Assembly: GCA_016781725.1 (NCBI GenBank)
Contig: JADDPU010000624.1
Span: 1 to 20,482 of the forward strand
Origin: Rubrobacter sp.
Lineage (GTDB): Bacteria; Actinomycetota; Rubrobacteria; Rubrobacterales; Rubrobacteraceae
Direction of reading: 5' to 3'
DNA: 20,482 nucleotides
The position numbers and the translations under genes are program-made. Positions 14,144 through 20,482 of this stretch are shown one piece after another. Each line of letters begins with the position of its first letter. Positions within the stretch are counted from its first letter, which is position 1. The notes under the pieces were generated by a model. That model saw only the letters and a program-made list of their open reading frames with translations. It was not told the origin of the DNA and did no database searches.

Positions 14144-15637
14144 TTACCCGAGGTCCGACGGCGCCTCGTCGACGGTCGACGGGTCGTAGCCGAGGTAGAC
14201 GGTCTTGCGGCGGAAGTAGCGCTCGTAGCCGTACGGGCCGTCGTCGCCGCCCATACCGGAGAGCCGGTAGCCGGTGTGGAAGCCCTGGAGTTGCTCGGGA
14301 CCGATCTTGTTGATGTAGACCTCGCCGAAGTCTATGTCGTCGATGGCCCGCATCGCGCGGTTCAGGTCCCTGGTGAAGATATAGGCGCTCAGGCCGTAGG
14401 GTGAGTCGTTGGCGAGGTTTATCGCCTCCTCGAAGTCGTCGAAGGCCTGGATGGGGAGCACCGGGCCGAAGACCTCGTTTTGCACGATGTCCATGTCGTT
14501 GGTGGCGCCCGTGAGCACGGTGGGCTCGAACCAGTATCCCTTCTCGAACTCCTCGCCCTCGGGACGGCCGCCGCCGAGCGCGACGGAGGCCCCCTGCCTC
14601 ACTGCGTCCTCGACAAAGGACTCGACCTTGACCAGCTCGGGCTCGCTTACCTTCGGCCCCATCTGCACGTCCTCGCGCATCGGGTCGCCCATGCGCAGGG
14701 AGCTGGCCCGCTCCACGAAACGCTCGACAAACTCGTCGTAGAGGTCCCTGTGAACGTAGGTGCGCTCGTTGCAGGTGCAGACCTGGCCGCAATTCCAGAA
14801 GCGGGCGTTTACCGCGTTCTGCACAGCCGCGTCGAGGTCGGCGTCCTCCAGGACTATGAAAGGCGCCTTTCCGCCCAACTCAAGCGAGACGGGGGTGATA
14901 CTCGCGGCGGCGGCTGCCAGGATCTCGCGCCCCGCGCGAACCGAGCCGGTGACGGTCACCATCTGGGTGAGGGAGTGGCGCACCAGCGCGTCGCCGACGA
15001 TGGGGCCTGCCCCGGTGACTACGTTGACGATCCCGGGCGGCACCCCGACCTCCTCCAGGATCCCGGCGAGCGCCAGGGCGGCGAGCGGCGTGTTCTCGTG
15101 GGGCTTCAAAACTATTGAGTTGCCCGCCATGATCGCCGGGGCTACCTTGCGGGCGAAGATCGCCGCCGGGTAGTTCCACGGGGTTATGGCCGCGACGACG
15201 CCGTAGGGGACGGACTTGACAAAGAGCTGCTCCCCCGCCTCGTCCGGGGCGAACATGCTGCCGACCTGGGCTCGGTCGAAGGAGGCGTAGTAGTCGAAGA
15301 AGCCGGCCGCGGCCCCGATCTCGCCCCGCGCCTCGGTGATGGTCTTGCCCTGCTCTGCCACGACGAGCCGCGCCAACTCCTCCTGCCTCGCCCTGATACC
15401 GTCGGCCACAGCCCTGAGGACCGCGCCACGGCCGACGCCGCTCCTGCGCCCCCAAGACCGCTGCGCCTTCTGGGCGGCCTCGAGCGCCGCCTCGACGTGG
15501 GAGGCGTCGCCCTCGGGGGCCTCCGCGACGGTCGATTCGTCGGCGGGGTTGATGACGGGGCGGGTCTCGTCTGACTCTACCCAGGAGCCGCCGATCAGCA
15601 TAGCGGGCTCGCGTTTTAGAACACTGTTGAGGTCCAT
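14144..15637 (-). CDS. NAD(P)-dependent aldehyde dehydrogenase, AldA-like
   Basis: This 497-residue enzyme of the aldehyde dehydrogenase superfamily has all catalytic residues: Asn155 in TPWNYP, Lys178 in VLKPHE, Glu253 in LELGGK and nucleophile Cys287 in GQVCTCNERTYV. The Cys-x-Cys active-site context and the C-terminus (QGFHTGYRLSGMGGDDG, then YGYERYFRRKTVYLGY) resemble E. coli AldA, which oxidises lactaldehyde and glycolaldehyde. It would therefore turn a short aldehyde or a sugar-acid semialdehyde into the acid. The ATG follows AAAGGA with rather short spacing. It is separated from the transporter genes by a 93-base gap holding a candidate promoter, and from the GMC gene by 49 bases. Possible substrates are L-lactaldehyde from a deoxy-sugar, or alpha-ketoglutarate semialdehyde from pentoses. 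Confidence 0.9.
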   Translation of the reverse strand: MDLNSVLKREPAMLIGGSWVESDETRPVINPADESTVAEAPEGDASHVEAALEAAQKAQRSWGRRSGVGRGAVLRAVADGIRARQEELARLVVAEQGKTITEARGEIGAAAGFFDYYASFDRAQVGSMFAPDEAGEQLFVKSVPYGVVAAITPWNYPAAIFARKVAPAIMAGNSIVLKPHENTPLAALALAGILEEVGVPPGIVNVVTGAGPIVGDALVRHSLTQMVTVTGSVRAGREILAAAAASITPVSLELGGKAPFIVLEDADLDAAVQNAVNARFWNCGQVCTCNERTYVHRDLYDEFVERFVERASSLRMGDPMREDVQMGPKVSEPELVKVESFVEDAVRQGASVALGGGRPEGEEFEKGYWFEPTVLTGATNDMDIVQNEVFGPVLPIQAFDDFEEAINLANDSPYGLSAYIFTRDLNRAMRAIDDIDFGEVYINKIGPEQLQGFHTGYRLSGMGGDDGPYGYERYFRRKTVYLGYDPSTVDEAPSDLG

Positions 15638-15705
15638 AAGTCCTTTCGGGATCTCAGCGGTTTGGTGTGCTTGTCAGGTATCTCTGGCTCGTCAACACAG
15701 GACGG

Positions 15706-15720
15706 CCCCGTTGCTCGGGG
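15706..15720 (-). other. Small hairpin in the leader between transporter and catabolic genes
   Basis: CCCCG-TTGCT-CGGGG can form a five-base-pair GC stem with a five-base loop. It lies a few bases past the predicted start of the internal transcript and 70-85 bases upstream of the aldehyde dehydrogenase. There is no T-tract, so it is not a classical terminator. It might protect a processed 5' end or attenuate read-through. Confidence 0.3.
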
Positions 15721-15729
15721 GGAGTGGAC

Positions 15730-15758
15730 ACTATACCCTCTGCCTGCGGGTCAGGTAA
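15730..15758 (-). promoter_or_regulatory. Candidate internal promoter for the aldehyde dehydrogenase/GMC/dehydratase genes
   Basis: On the minus strand, TTACCT (15758-15753) is followed after 17 bases by TATAGT (15735-15730), a five-of-six match to the -10 consensus in GC-rich DNA. The -10 box overlaps the stop codon of the upstream permease. Transcription would start near 15723, giving a leader of about 85 bases. This would let the catabolic genes be expressed apart from the transporter. Confidence 0.35.
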
Positions 15759-16723
15759 GCCTGCGCCACGACCACGACTATCAAGAAGAAGCCGCTCACA
15801 AGCTGCTGCGCGTAAGAACCGAGGGTGCCTACCTGGTTGATCAGGTTCTGGAGTATGCTGAGGAGCAATACCCCGGCCAGCGACCCGCTTATCGAGCCGG
15901 CTCCCCCGGTCAGTAGCGTGCCCCCCACGACCACCGCCGAGATGGCGTCAAGCTCCCACGCAAGACCACCGTTGGGATCGCCGGCCGAGAGCCTGGCGGC
16001 GAGGAGGGCGCCGGCGAGGCCAGCCAGGGCGCCGCTCGTGGTGTAGGCGATGATCTTGGTGCGGTCCACGGGGAGGCCCATCAGCCTCGCCGACTCTTCG
16101 TTCCCGCCGATGGCGAAGATGACCCGCCCGTAGCTCGTGCGCGCGAGGACCAGCCCGCCGACCGCGAATGCGACGAGCACGACGATGATGGGGACGGCGA
16201 CGCCAAAGATCTGGCCCTGACCGAACCAGGCGAAAGGCGACCCCCCGTCGATGCCGATGGGCCTCTCCCCGGCGAACGCCAGCGCCAGGCCCCGGATGCC
16301 GAGCAACCCCGCCAGGGTTACGATAAACGGGGCCATCTTGGCCTTGGCGATCAGGAGCCCGTTGCCGAATCCGATCAGCCCGCAGAAGAGGGGAGGCAGG
16401 ATCAGGGCGAGCGGCCAGAAGACCGGCACGGTGAGGGCGGCGAGTACGCCACCGAGGGCAAGCAGCGACCCGACCGACAGGTCGATGCCCCCGCTGATGA
16501 TCACAAAGGTCATTCCCACCACGATCAGCCCGAGGAAGGCCCCCTGGAGCACGATGTTCTGCAAGTTCTGCGCGGTGAGGAAATTGTCGAACGCCAGGGC
16601 GGAGACGGCGACTACCAGTATCAGAACGGCGATGGCCCCGCGCTTCTGGAGCGTCGTGAACAGCCGCTCGCGCCACGTAAATTTTCCGCCGGTGGTATGG
16701 GGGTCAGCAGTCCGGGTAGCCAT
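15731..16723 (-). CDS. yjfF: Sugar ABC transporter permease, YjfF type
   Basis: The 330-residue protein is a carbohydrate-uptake-2 family permease (BPD_transp_2, as in RbsC) with about eight to ten hydrophobic helices. Family blocks are FLGLIVVGMTFVIISGG followed by IDLSVGS (84-107), the IAPFI-like MAPFIVTLAGLLGIRG, IGGNEESARLMG, and the C-terminal ELDAISAVVVGGTLLTGG. These resemble E. coli YjfF, the second permease of the galactofuranose transporter, more than its partner YtfT. Its ATG directly follows the TAG of the preceding permease with no gap, so the two are translationally coupled and probably form a heterodimeric channel. The N-terminal 35 residues are cytoplasmic and polar. Sugar specificity is inferred from the whole operon. 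Confidence 0.88.
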   Translation of the reverse strand: MATRTADPHTTGGKFTWRERLFTTLQKRGAIAVLILVVAVSALAFDNFLTAQNLQNIVLQGAFLGLIVVGMTFVIISGGIDLSVGSLLALGGVLAALTVPVFWPLALILPPLFCGLIGFGNGLLIAKAKMAPFIVTLAGLLGIRGLALAFAGERPIGIDGGSPFAWFGQGQIFGVAVPIIVVLVAFAVGGLVLARTSYGRVIFAIGGNEESARLMGLPVDRTKIIAYTTSGALAGLAGALLAARLSAGDPNGGLAWELDAISAVVVGGTLLTGGAGSISGSLAGVLLLSILQNLINQVGTLGSYAQQLVSGFFLIVVVVAQAYLTRRQRV

Positions 16724-17689
16724 CTAAGCGGTCCCCCTCCCCTTCTGCAGGTAGACGGCGACGAGGATGATCGCGGCCGTGAGAACCTGGGCCCAGGTAA
16801 AGGGCAGATCGTTCGCTATAAAGGTGTTGGTGATGAGCTGTATCAGAAGCGCCCCCATCACCGTGCCCATTATCTTCACCCTGCCGCCGCTCAAGGGCGT
16901 CCCCCCAACCACCACCGCGGTGATGGCGGAGAGCTCGATGAGGAGGCCGATGTTGGAAGGGTCGCTCGCCCCGAGGCGCGCCGTCGCCACGATCCCGGCC
17001 AGCGCTGCCAGCAGAGCGCTGATAACGTACACCGCGAGGAGCGTCCGGCGCACCGGGTGCCCCGACAAAAAGCTCGCCGAGCGGTTACCCCCGACGGCGA
17101 CCACGTACCTGCCGAACGTGGTGCGGTTGACCAGGAACCCCACCACGAGCACCGCCGCGGCCGCCAGGATCACCGGCGCCGGTATGCCGAAGAGGCGTCC
17201 CTGCCCCAGCCAGAGGACCGTCGGATCGGTAATCGGCAACGACTGGCCGCCGGCGAAGATCTGGGCAAGCCCCCTCCCCCCTACCAGCAGGGCCAGCGTG
17301 GCGATGATCGGCTGCACCCCGACGAAGGCGACGAGGCTCCCGTTTACCAGCCCGGCCAGGGCGCCCACGAGGAGCACCACGAGCACCGCGACCGGCCAGC
17401 CGTACCCGAGGTAGAGCGGGAGGAAGGCCGAGGCGAGCGCCATCACCGACCCGACCGAGAGGTCTATACCTTCGGTCCCTATCGCTAGCGCCACGCCCAA
17501 AGAGACCAGGATAATGGGCGAGACCGTGATCAGCAGCGTAGAGAGCGTCACCACCGAGGCGAAGTTGGGGGTGACGATGAGGTTGAAGATCACAAGCACC
17601 ACGAAAGCTACGTACACCCCGCGGCCGCGCACCCAGGAGGTCGCCGTAGAGACGTCAAAGGACTTGTCCGCCGCCGCCCCCCTAGCCAT
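16724..17689 (-). CDS. ytfT: Sugar ABC transporter permease, YtfT type
   Basis: This 321-residue multi-pass protein belongs to the same permease family as its downstream neighbour but is clearly diverged from it. EGIDLSVGSVMALASAFLP (73-91), VQPIIATLALLVGGRGLAQI and the C-terminal LIELSAITAVVVGGTPLSGG match the pattern of E. coli YtfT. Loops such as NRTTFGRYVVAVGGN are typical of the ATPase-contact region. Its start overlaps the end of the ATPase gene by eight bases and its stop abuts the next permease, placing it firmly in the operon. Two different permeases per transporter is the arrangement seen in YtfQRT-YjfF, unlike the homodimeric RbsC systems. Confidence 0.88.
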   Translation of the reverse strand: MARGAAADKSFDVSTATSWVRGRGVYVAFVVLVIFNLIVTPNFASVVTLSTLLITVSPIILVSLGVALAIGTEGIDLSVGSVMALASAFLPLYLGYGWPVAVLVVLLVGALAGLVNGSLVAFVGVQPIIATLALLVGGRGLAQIFAGGQSLPITDPTVLWLGQGRLFGIPAPVILAAAAVLVVGFLVNRTTFGRYVVAVGGNRSASFLSGHPVRRTLLAVYVISALLAALAGIVATARLGASDPSNIGLLIELSAITAVVVGGTPLSGGRVKIMGTVMGALLIQLITNTFIANDLPFTWAQVLTAAIILVAVYLQKGRGTA

Positions 17690-19244
17690 CCGCGTCCCTT
17701 CCGTTCTCCTTGGCCCCGTTCCCCGAGTCTTCGCCGTGCGCGAGCAGCTCCATCAGGTTGCCCTCGGTGATCTCATCCTCTGAGAGCAACCCGACCACGG
17801 CGCCGTCCCTCAAGGCGACCACGCGGTCGCTGCCCTCCGTCATCTCGTCCAGCTCCGAGGAGATAAGAATGACGCCGAGTCCCTTCACGGCGAGGTCGTC
17901 GACGAGCTTCTGTATCTCCGCCTTCGCCCCCACGTCGATGCCGCGGGTCGGCTCGTCCAGGATGAGCACCTTAGGGTTCATGCACAGCCAGCGGGCCAGG
18001 AGGACTTTCTGCTGGTTGCCGCCGGAGAGCTCCCTGACCGGCTGATCCGGGCTCGAAGCCTTGATGCCGAGGCTCTGCATGAACTCCTCGACCAGCTCGT
18101 CCTGGGCCTTCTCCGAGACCAGGCCCGCGCGCGCGAGCCTCGGCAGAGCCGCGGCGACGATGTTCTCCTTCACCGAGAGGTCGGGTATGATGCCCTCGGA
18201 TTTACGGTCCTCTGGCAGAAAGGCGATCCCGGCCTTTATCGCCGCGGCGGGGGAGCCCATCTTCACTTCCTCTCCCCCCACCTTGAGGGATCCTGAGTCG
18301 ACAGGCTCGGCCCCGAAGATGGCCTTGGCCGTCTCGCTCCTCCCGGCGCCGAGCAGGCCGGCGAGGCCAACCACCTCGCCAGGGTGGACGGTGAGGGAGA
18401 CCTCGCGAAGGCGGGGGTGTTGGGTTAGGCCTTGCGCCTGGAGGACCGGCTCTTCGGCCGTCTCGTGTTCCTCGCCGAAGCCGGTGGCGCCCTCCTTCTG
18501 GACGTCGGCGAGCTCCCGGCCTAGCATGTGGGCTATGAGTTGCAGGCGCGAGAGCTCGGCTAGCTCCCCGGTGTGCGCCACCCGGCCGTCGCGCAGGACC
18601 GTCACGCGGTCGCAGATCTCATAGAGCTCGTCGAGGCGGTGGCTGACGTAGATCACGCCGACCCCCTCCTGGCGCAGCTGCCGGATCACCCCGAACAGCG
18701 TCTCGACCTCCCGCGCCTCGAGCGACGAGGTGGGCTCGTCCATGATAACCGCCCGCGCGTCCACCGAGATGGCCCGCGCGATGGCGACCATCTGCTGGAC
18801 GCCGAGGCCTAGGGAGCGTAAAGGCGCTGTGACGTCGGCCCTGATGCCGTAGCGTTTAAGGATCTCGTCAGCCTCCCGGTTCATGCGGTCGCGGTCGATG
18901 AGCCCAAGGCGCCCCCTGGGCTCGCGTCCGAGAAACACGTTCTGGGCCACGCTGAGGAGCGGGATCAGGTTGACCTCCTGGTAGATCGTGCTGATCCCAG
19001 CCTCCTGTGACTCGCGCGGCTCGGAGAACGAGACCTCTTCGCCCTGGAAGAGGATCTGGCCCTCATCCGGCCTGTACACCCCGGTGATGACCTTGATCAG
19101 GGTAGACTTACCCGCGCCGTTCTCGCCGACCAGGGCGTGCACCTCTCCGGGCCGTAGCTCGAAGGAGATGTCGTCGAGGGCCAGGACGCCGGGGAACCGC
19201 TTGGTCACCCGGCGCACCTCGAGGACCGGGGCTTGCTGCTCCAT
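17682..19244 (-). CDS. ytfR: Sugar ABC transporter ATP-binding protein with two ATPase domains, YtfR type
   Basis: The 520-residue protein carries two ABC domains, as in RbsA, MglA and YtfR. The N-terminal domain has Walker A GENGAGKST (40-48), Q-loop IYQEVNLIP, a divergent signature LGLGVQQMVAIARA and Walker B VIMDEPT. The C-terminal domain has a degenerate Walker A, GLLGAGRSET (298-307, no Lys in the usual place), but a canonical signature LSGGNQQKVLLARWL (406-420) and Walker B VLILDEPT. Such asymmetry, with one active and one non-canonical site, is normal in this family. The tail (about 505-520) is polar and variable. The ATG follows GGAAGGAT and lies 16 bases after the binding-protein gene, with which it is co-transcribed. 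It powers sugar import through the two downstream permeases. Confidence 0.93.
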   Translation of the reverse strand: MEQQAPVLEVRRVTKRFPGVLALDDISFELRPGEVHALVGENGAGKSTLIKVITGVYRPDEGQILFQGEEVSFSEPRESQEAGISTIYQEVNLIPLLSVAQNVFLGREPRGRLGLIDRDRMNREADEILKRYGIRADVTAPLRSLGLGVQQMVAIARAISVDARAVIMDEPTSSLEAREVETLFGVIRQLRQEGVGVIYVSHRLDELYEICDRVTVLRDGRVAHTGELAELSRLQLIAHMLGRELADVQKEGATGFGEEHETAEEPVLQAQGLTQHPRLREVSLTVHPGEVVGLAGLLGAGRSETAKAIFGAEPVDSGSLKVGGEEVKMGSPAAAIKAGIAFLPEDRKSEGIIPDLSVKENIVAAALPRLARAGLVSEKAQDELVEEFMQSLGIKASSPDQPVRELSGGNQQKVLLARWLCMNPKVLILDEPTRGIDVGAKAEIQKLVDDLAVKGLGVILISSELDEMTEGSDRVVALRDGAVVGLLSEDEITEGNLMELLAHGEDSGNGAKENGRDADG

Positions 19245-19260
19245 CGTTCCGATCCTTCCC

Positions 19261-20319
19261 CTAGTAGGTCTCGTCCAGTTTCTCCTCGGCGTTCTTCGGG
19301 GTGTACACGTCGTCCTGGACTATTATCTTCTGCGGTATTGGCTTCCCGGCCAAAAACTTCTCGATGGTGTCGAAAGCCAACGGGCCGAACCTGGGGTTGG
19401 TCTCGATCACGGCGTTGATGTCGCCGGTGATTATGGCCTGCACTGCCTGCCTGGTGCCGTCGATGGAGACTACCTTGACGTCCTGCCCGGGGTCCTTGCC
19501 GGCGTCTTTGAGGGCCTGGATGGCCCCGAGCGCCATCTCGTCGTTCTCCGCGTAGACCGCGTTTATATCCGGGTTGGCCTGTATGAGCTGCTCCATGACC
19601 GTCTGGCCCTTGGTCCTGAGGAACTCACCGGTCTGGGAGGCGACTATCTCCATGTCGGGGTACTTCTTGAGCTCCTGCTCGAAGCCCTCGGTGCGGTCGA
19701 TGGTGACCGAGGCCCCCGGCGTTCCCTCGAGCACGGCGACCTTGGCCTTCTCGTCGGTGAGGTTGGCCATGATGTCGGCGGCCTGCTTCCCCTGCTTGAA
19801 GAAGTTCGAGCCCATGAAGGTTATGTAATCCTCGCAGGGCGTTCCCGCCGTCTCGCGGTCGATAAGGAAGACCGGCACTTTGGCCTGCTTGGCGGCGTTG
19901 AGCGCGGGATCCAGACCCTCCTCCAGGAGCGGCGCGATGATAAGAGCGTCCACGTCCTGCGCGATCATGTCCCTTATGTCGGAGAGCTGCTTGGACGCCT
20001 GCGACTGGGCGTTGGTATACAACAGCTTGACATTCCGCTGCTTCGCCTCGCTCCTTATGGACTCGGTCTCGGCGATGCGGAACGGGTTGACCTCCTTCTC
20101 CGGCTGCGAGAACCCGACGACGGCGTCCTCGAGCGCGAGGTCGGGCGGGTTGACCTTGCAGACGTCCCCGCTGGCCTGGGCCACGTCTTGCTGGGCCTTC
20201 TCGCCCCCGCCCCCCGACCCCTGCCCCTCCGTCTTGGCGCCAGGAGGGGCGCACGCCGCGATCAGCGCCAAGGCCAGCACCAAGGCAGCCAACAGGCCGA
20301 CTATCCTCATCGATCTCAT
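19261..20319 (-). CDS. ytfQ: Sugar ABC transporter substrate-binding lipoprotein, YtfQ type
   Basis: The 352-residue precursor has a lipoprotein signal peptide with LIAAC and the lipidated Cys at 23, then a Gly/Gln-rich linker (24-52). The type I periplasmic-binding domain closely follows E. coli YtfQ, the galactofuranose/galactose binding protein. It shows VGFSQ (68-72), FRIAETESIRSEA, LIIAPLLEEG (126-135), FLIDRETA (151-158), EGTPGASVTIDRTEGF (198-213), NDEMALGAIQALKDAG (259-274) and SIDGTRQAV (285-293). Two extra cysteines (54, 162) could form a disulfide outside the membrane. The ATG at 20319 follows AGGGAGAGAAGGG; an in-frame ATG three codons later is the alternative. It opens the operon. 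The natural ligand could be galactofuranose or another aldose, since specificity in this family is not predictable by eye. Confidence 0.92.
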   Translation of the reverse strand: MRSMRIVGLLAALVLALALIAACAPPGAKTEGQGSGGGGEKAQQDVAQASGDVCKVNPPDLALEDAVVGFSQPEKEVNPFRIAETESIRSEAKQRNVKLLYTNAQSQASKQLSDIRDMIAQDVDALIIAPLLEEGLDPALNAAKQAKVPVFLIDRETAGTPCEDYITFMGSNFFKQGKQAADIMANLTDEKAKVAVLEGTPGASVTIDRTEGFEQELKKYPDMEIVASQTGEFLRTKGQTVMEQLIQANPDINAVYAENDEMALGAIQALKDAGKDPGQDVKVVSIDGTRQAVQAIITGDINAVIETNPRFGPLAFDTIEKFLAGKPIPQKIIVQDDVYTPKNAEEKLDETY

Positions 20320-20362
20320 CCGTTTATCCCTTCTCTCCCTTTATTGCCTTACAGCTTACGCT

Positions 20363-20377
20363 ACGGCGAACCGCCGT
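20363..20377. promoter_or_regulatory. Perfect inverted repeat in the leader of the sugar operon
   Basis: ACGGCG-AAC-CGCCGT is a perfect six-base inverted repeat with a three-base spacer, about 44 bases upstream of the binding-protein start. It could be an operator for a sugar-responsive regulator or a leader hairpin. It also resembles the GGCGGTTCG core of the two palindromes in this window and may be a decayed relative. The rest of 20320-20482 has an A-rich stretch on the coding strand and a possible -10 box (TATACC, 20456-20451) without a good -35, and no gene that I can support. Confidence 0.35.
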
Positions 20378-20482
20378 TCTACCTCTTTTTTATCTCTTGC
20401 TTTTGCTCTCCCAGCAGGACCGATCCCCGGCCCGAATGCGCAAGCACAGGGGTATAGCGATGAGCAGGACCCCACGAACCTC

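Noticed and set aside
12478..14313. Long plus-strand open frame of 611 codons
   Set aside because: It is antisense to the GMC oxidoreductase, rich in Arg, Gly, Ala and Val as expected from high-GC codon bias, and shows no recognisable domain.
15661..15705. Possible TTGTC...GTCAA operator half-sites upstream of the aldehyde dehydrogenase
   Set aside because: The two halves match poorly beyond five bases and the spacing does not fit a regulator family I know.
18988..20457. Long plus-strand open frame of 489 codons
   Set aside because: It lies opposite the binding-protein and ATPase genes, whose families are certain. Its Leu/Val/Gly-rich sequence mirrors the sense codons.
1..20482. CRISPR arrays, tRNA or rRNA genes, transposases, prophage or defence genes
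   Set aside because: No spaced direct repeats, no tRNA-like or rRNA-like sequence and no relevant protein motifs were seen. The only tandem repeat is within the fbpA linker.

Overview
The window is very GC-rich, densely packed and free of mobile genes. Genes have strong purine-rich ribosome binding sites and several use GTG or TTG starts. Two transporter binding proteins are lipoproteins and the protein families are actinobacterial in flavour. My best guess is a deep-branching actinobacterium of the Rubrobacter type, but this rests on style and recall, not on a marker gene.

Left end (1-1588): the start of an unidentified small gene and a DUF427 protein run leftward. A lone NAD-dependent decarboxylating dehydrogenase of the tartrate/D-malate type runs rightward. 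A 28-bp palindrome closes this block.

1585-6727 (minus strand): a four-gene cell-surface glycan operon. In transcription order it holds an NDP-sugar epimerase, a multi-pass GT-C-like glycosyltransferase, a membrane-anchored alkaline-phosphatase-superfamily enzyme and a DPM1-like GT2. A plausible scheme is that the epimerase makes the sugar nucleotide, the GT2 loads the sugar on a polyprenyl phosphate, the GT-C enzyme transfers it outside the membrane and the phosphatase-fold enzyme edits or decorates the product.

6728-10716 (plus strand): an iron(III) ABC transporter (binding lipoprotein, fused double permease, ATPase) behind a promoter with a Fur-like box. The genes are translationally coupled. 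A second copy of the 28-bp palindrome lies between this operon and the next, convergent one.

10716-20319 (minus strand): a seven-gene sugar uptake and oxidation operon. A transporter of the E. coli YtfQRT-YjfF galactofuranose type is followed by an AldA-like aldehyde dehydrogenase, an unusual fusion of a gluconate 2-dehydrogenase subunit-3 domain with a GMC flavin oxidoreductase, and a mandelate-racemase-subgroup enolase-superfamily enzyme. Together they suggest import of an aldose, oxidation to the aldonate, dehydration to a 2-keto-3-deoxy acid and disposal of the aldehyde. No aldolase, kinase or regulator lies in the window.

I saw no rRNA, tRNA, CRISPR array, transposase or phage gene. The most novel-looking items are the fused GMC enzyme in its operon, the membrane phosphatase within the glycan operon, the cysteine set in the iron-transporter ATPase and the palindromes placed between convergent operons.
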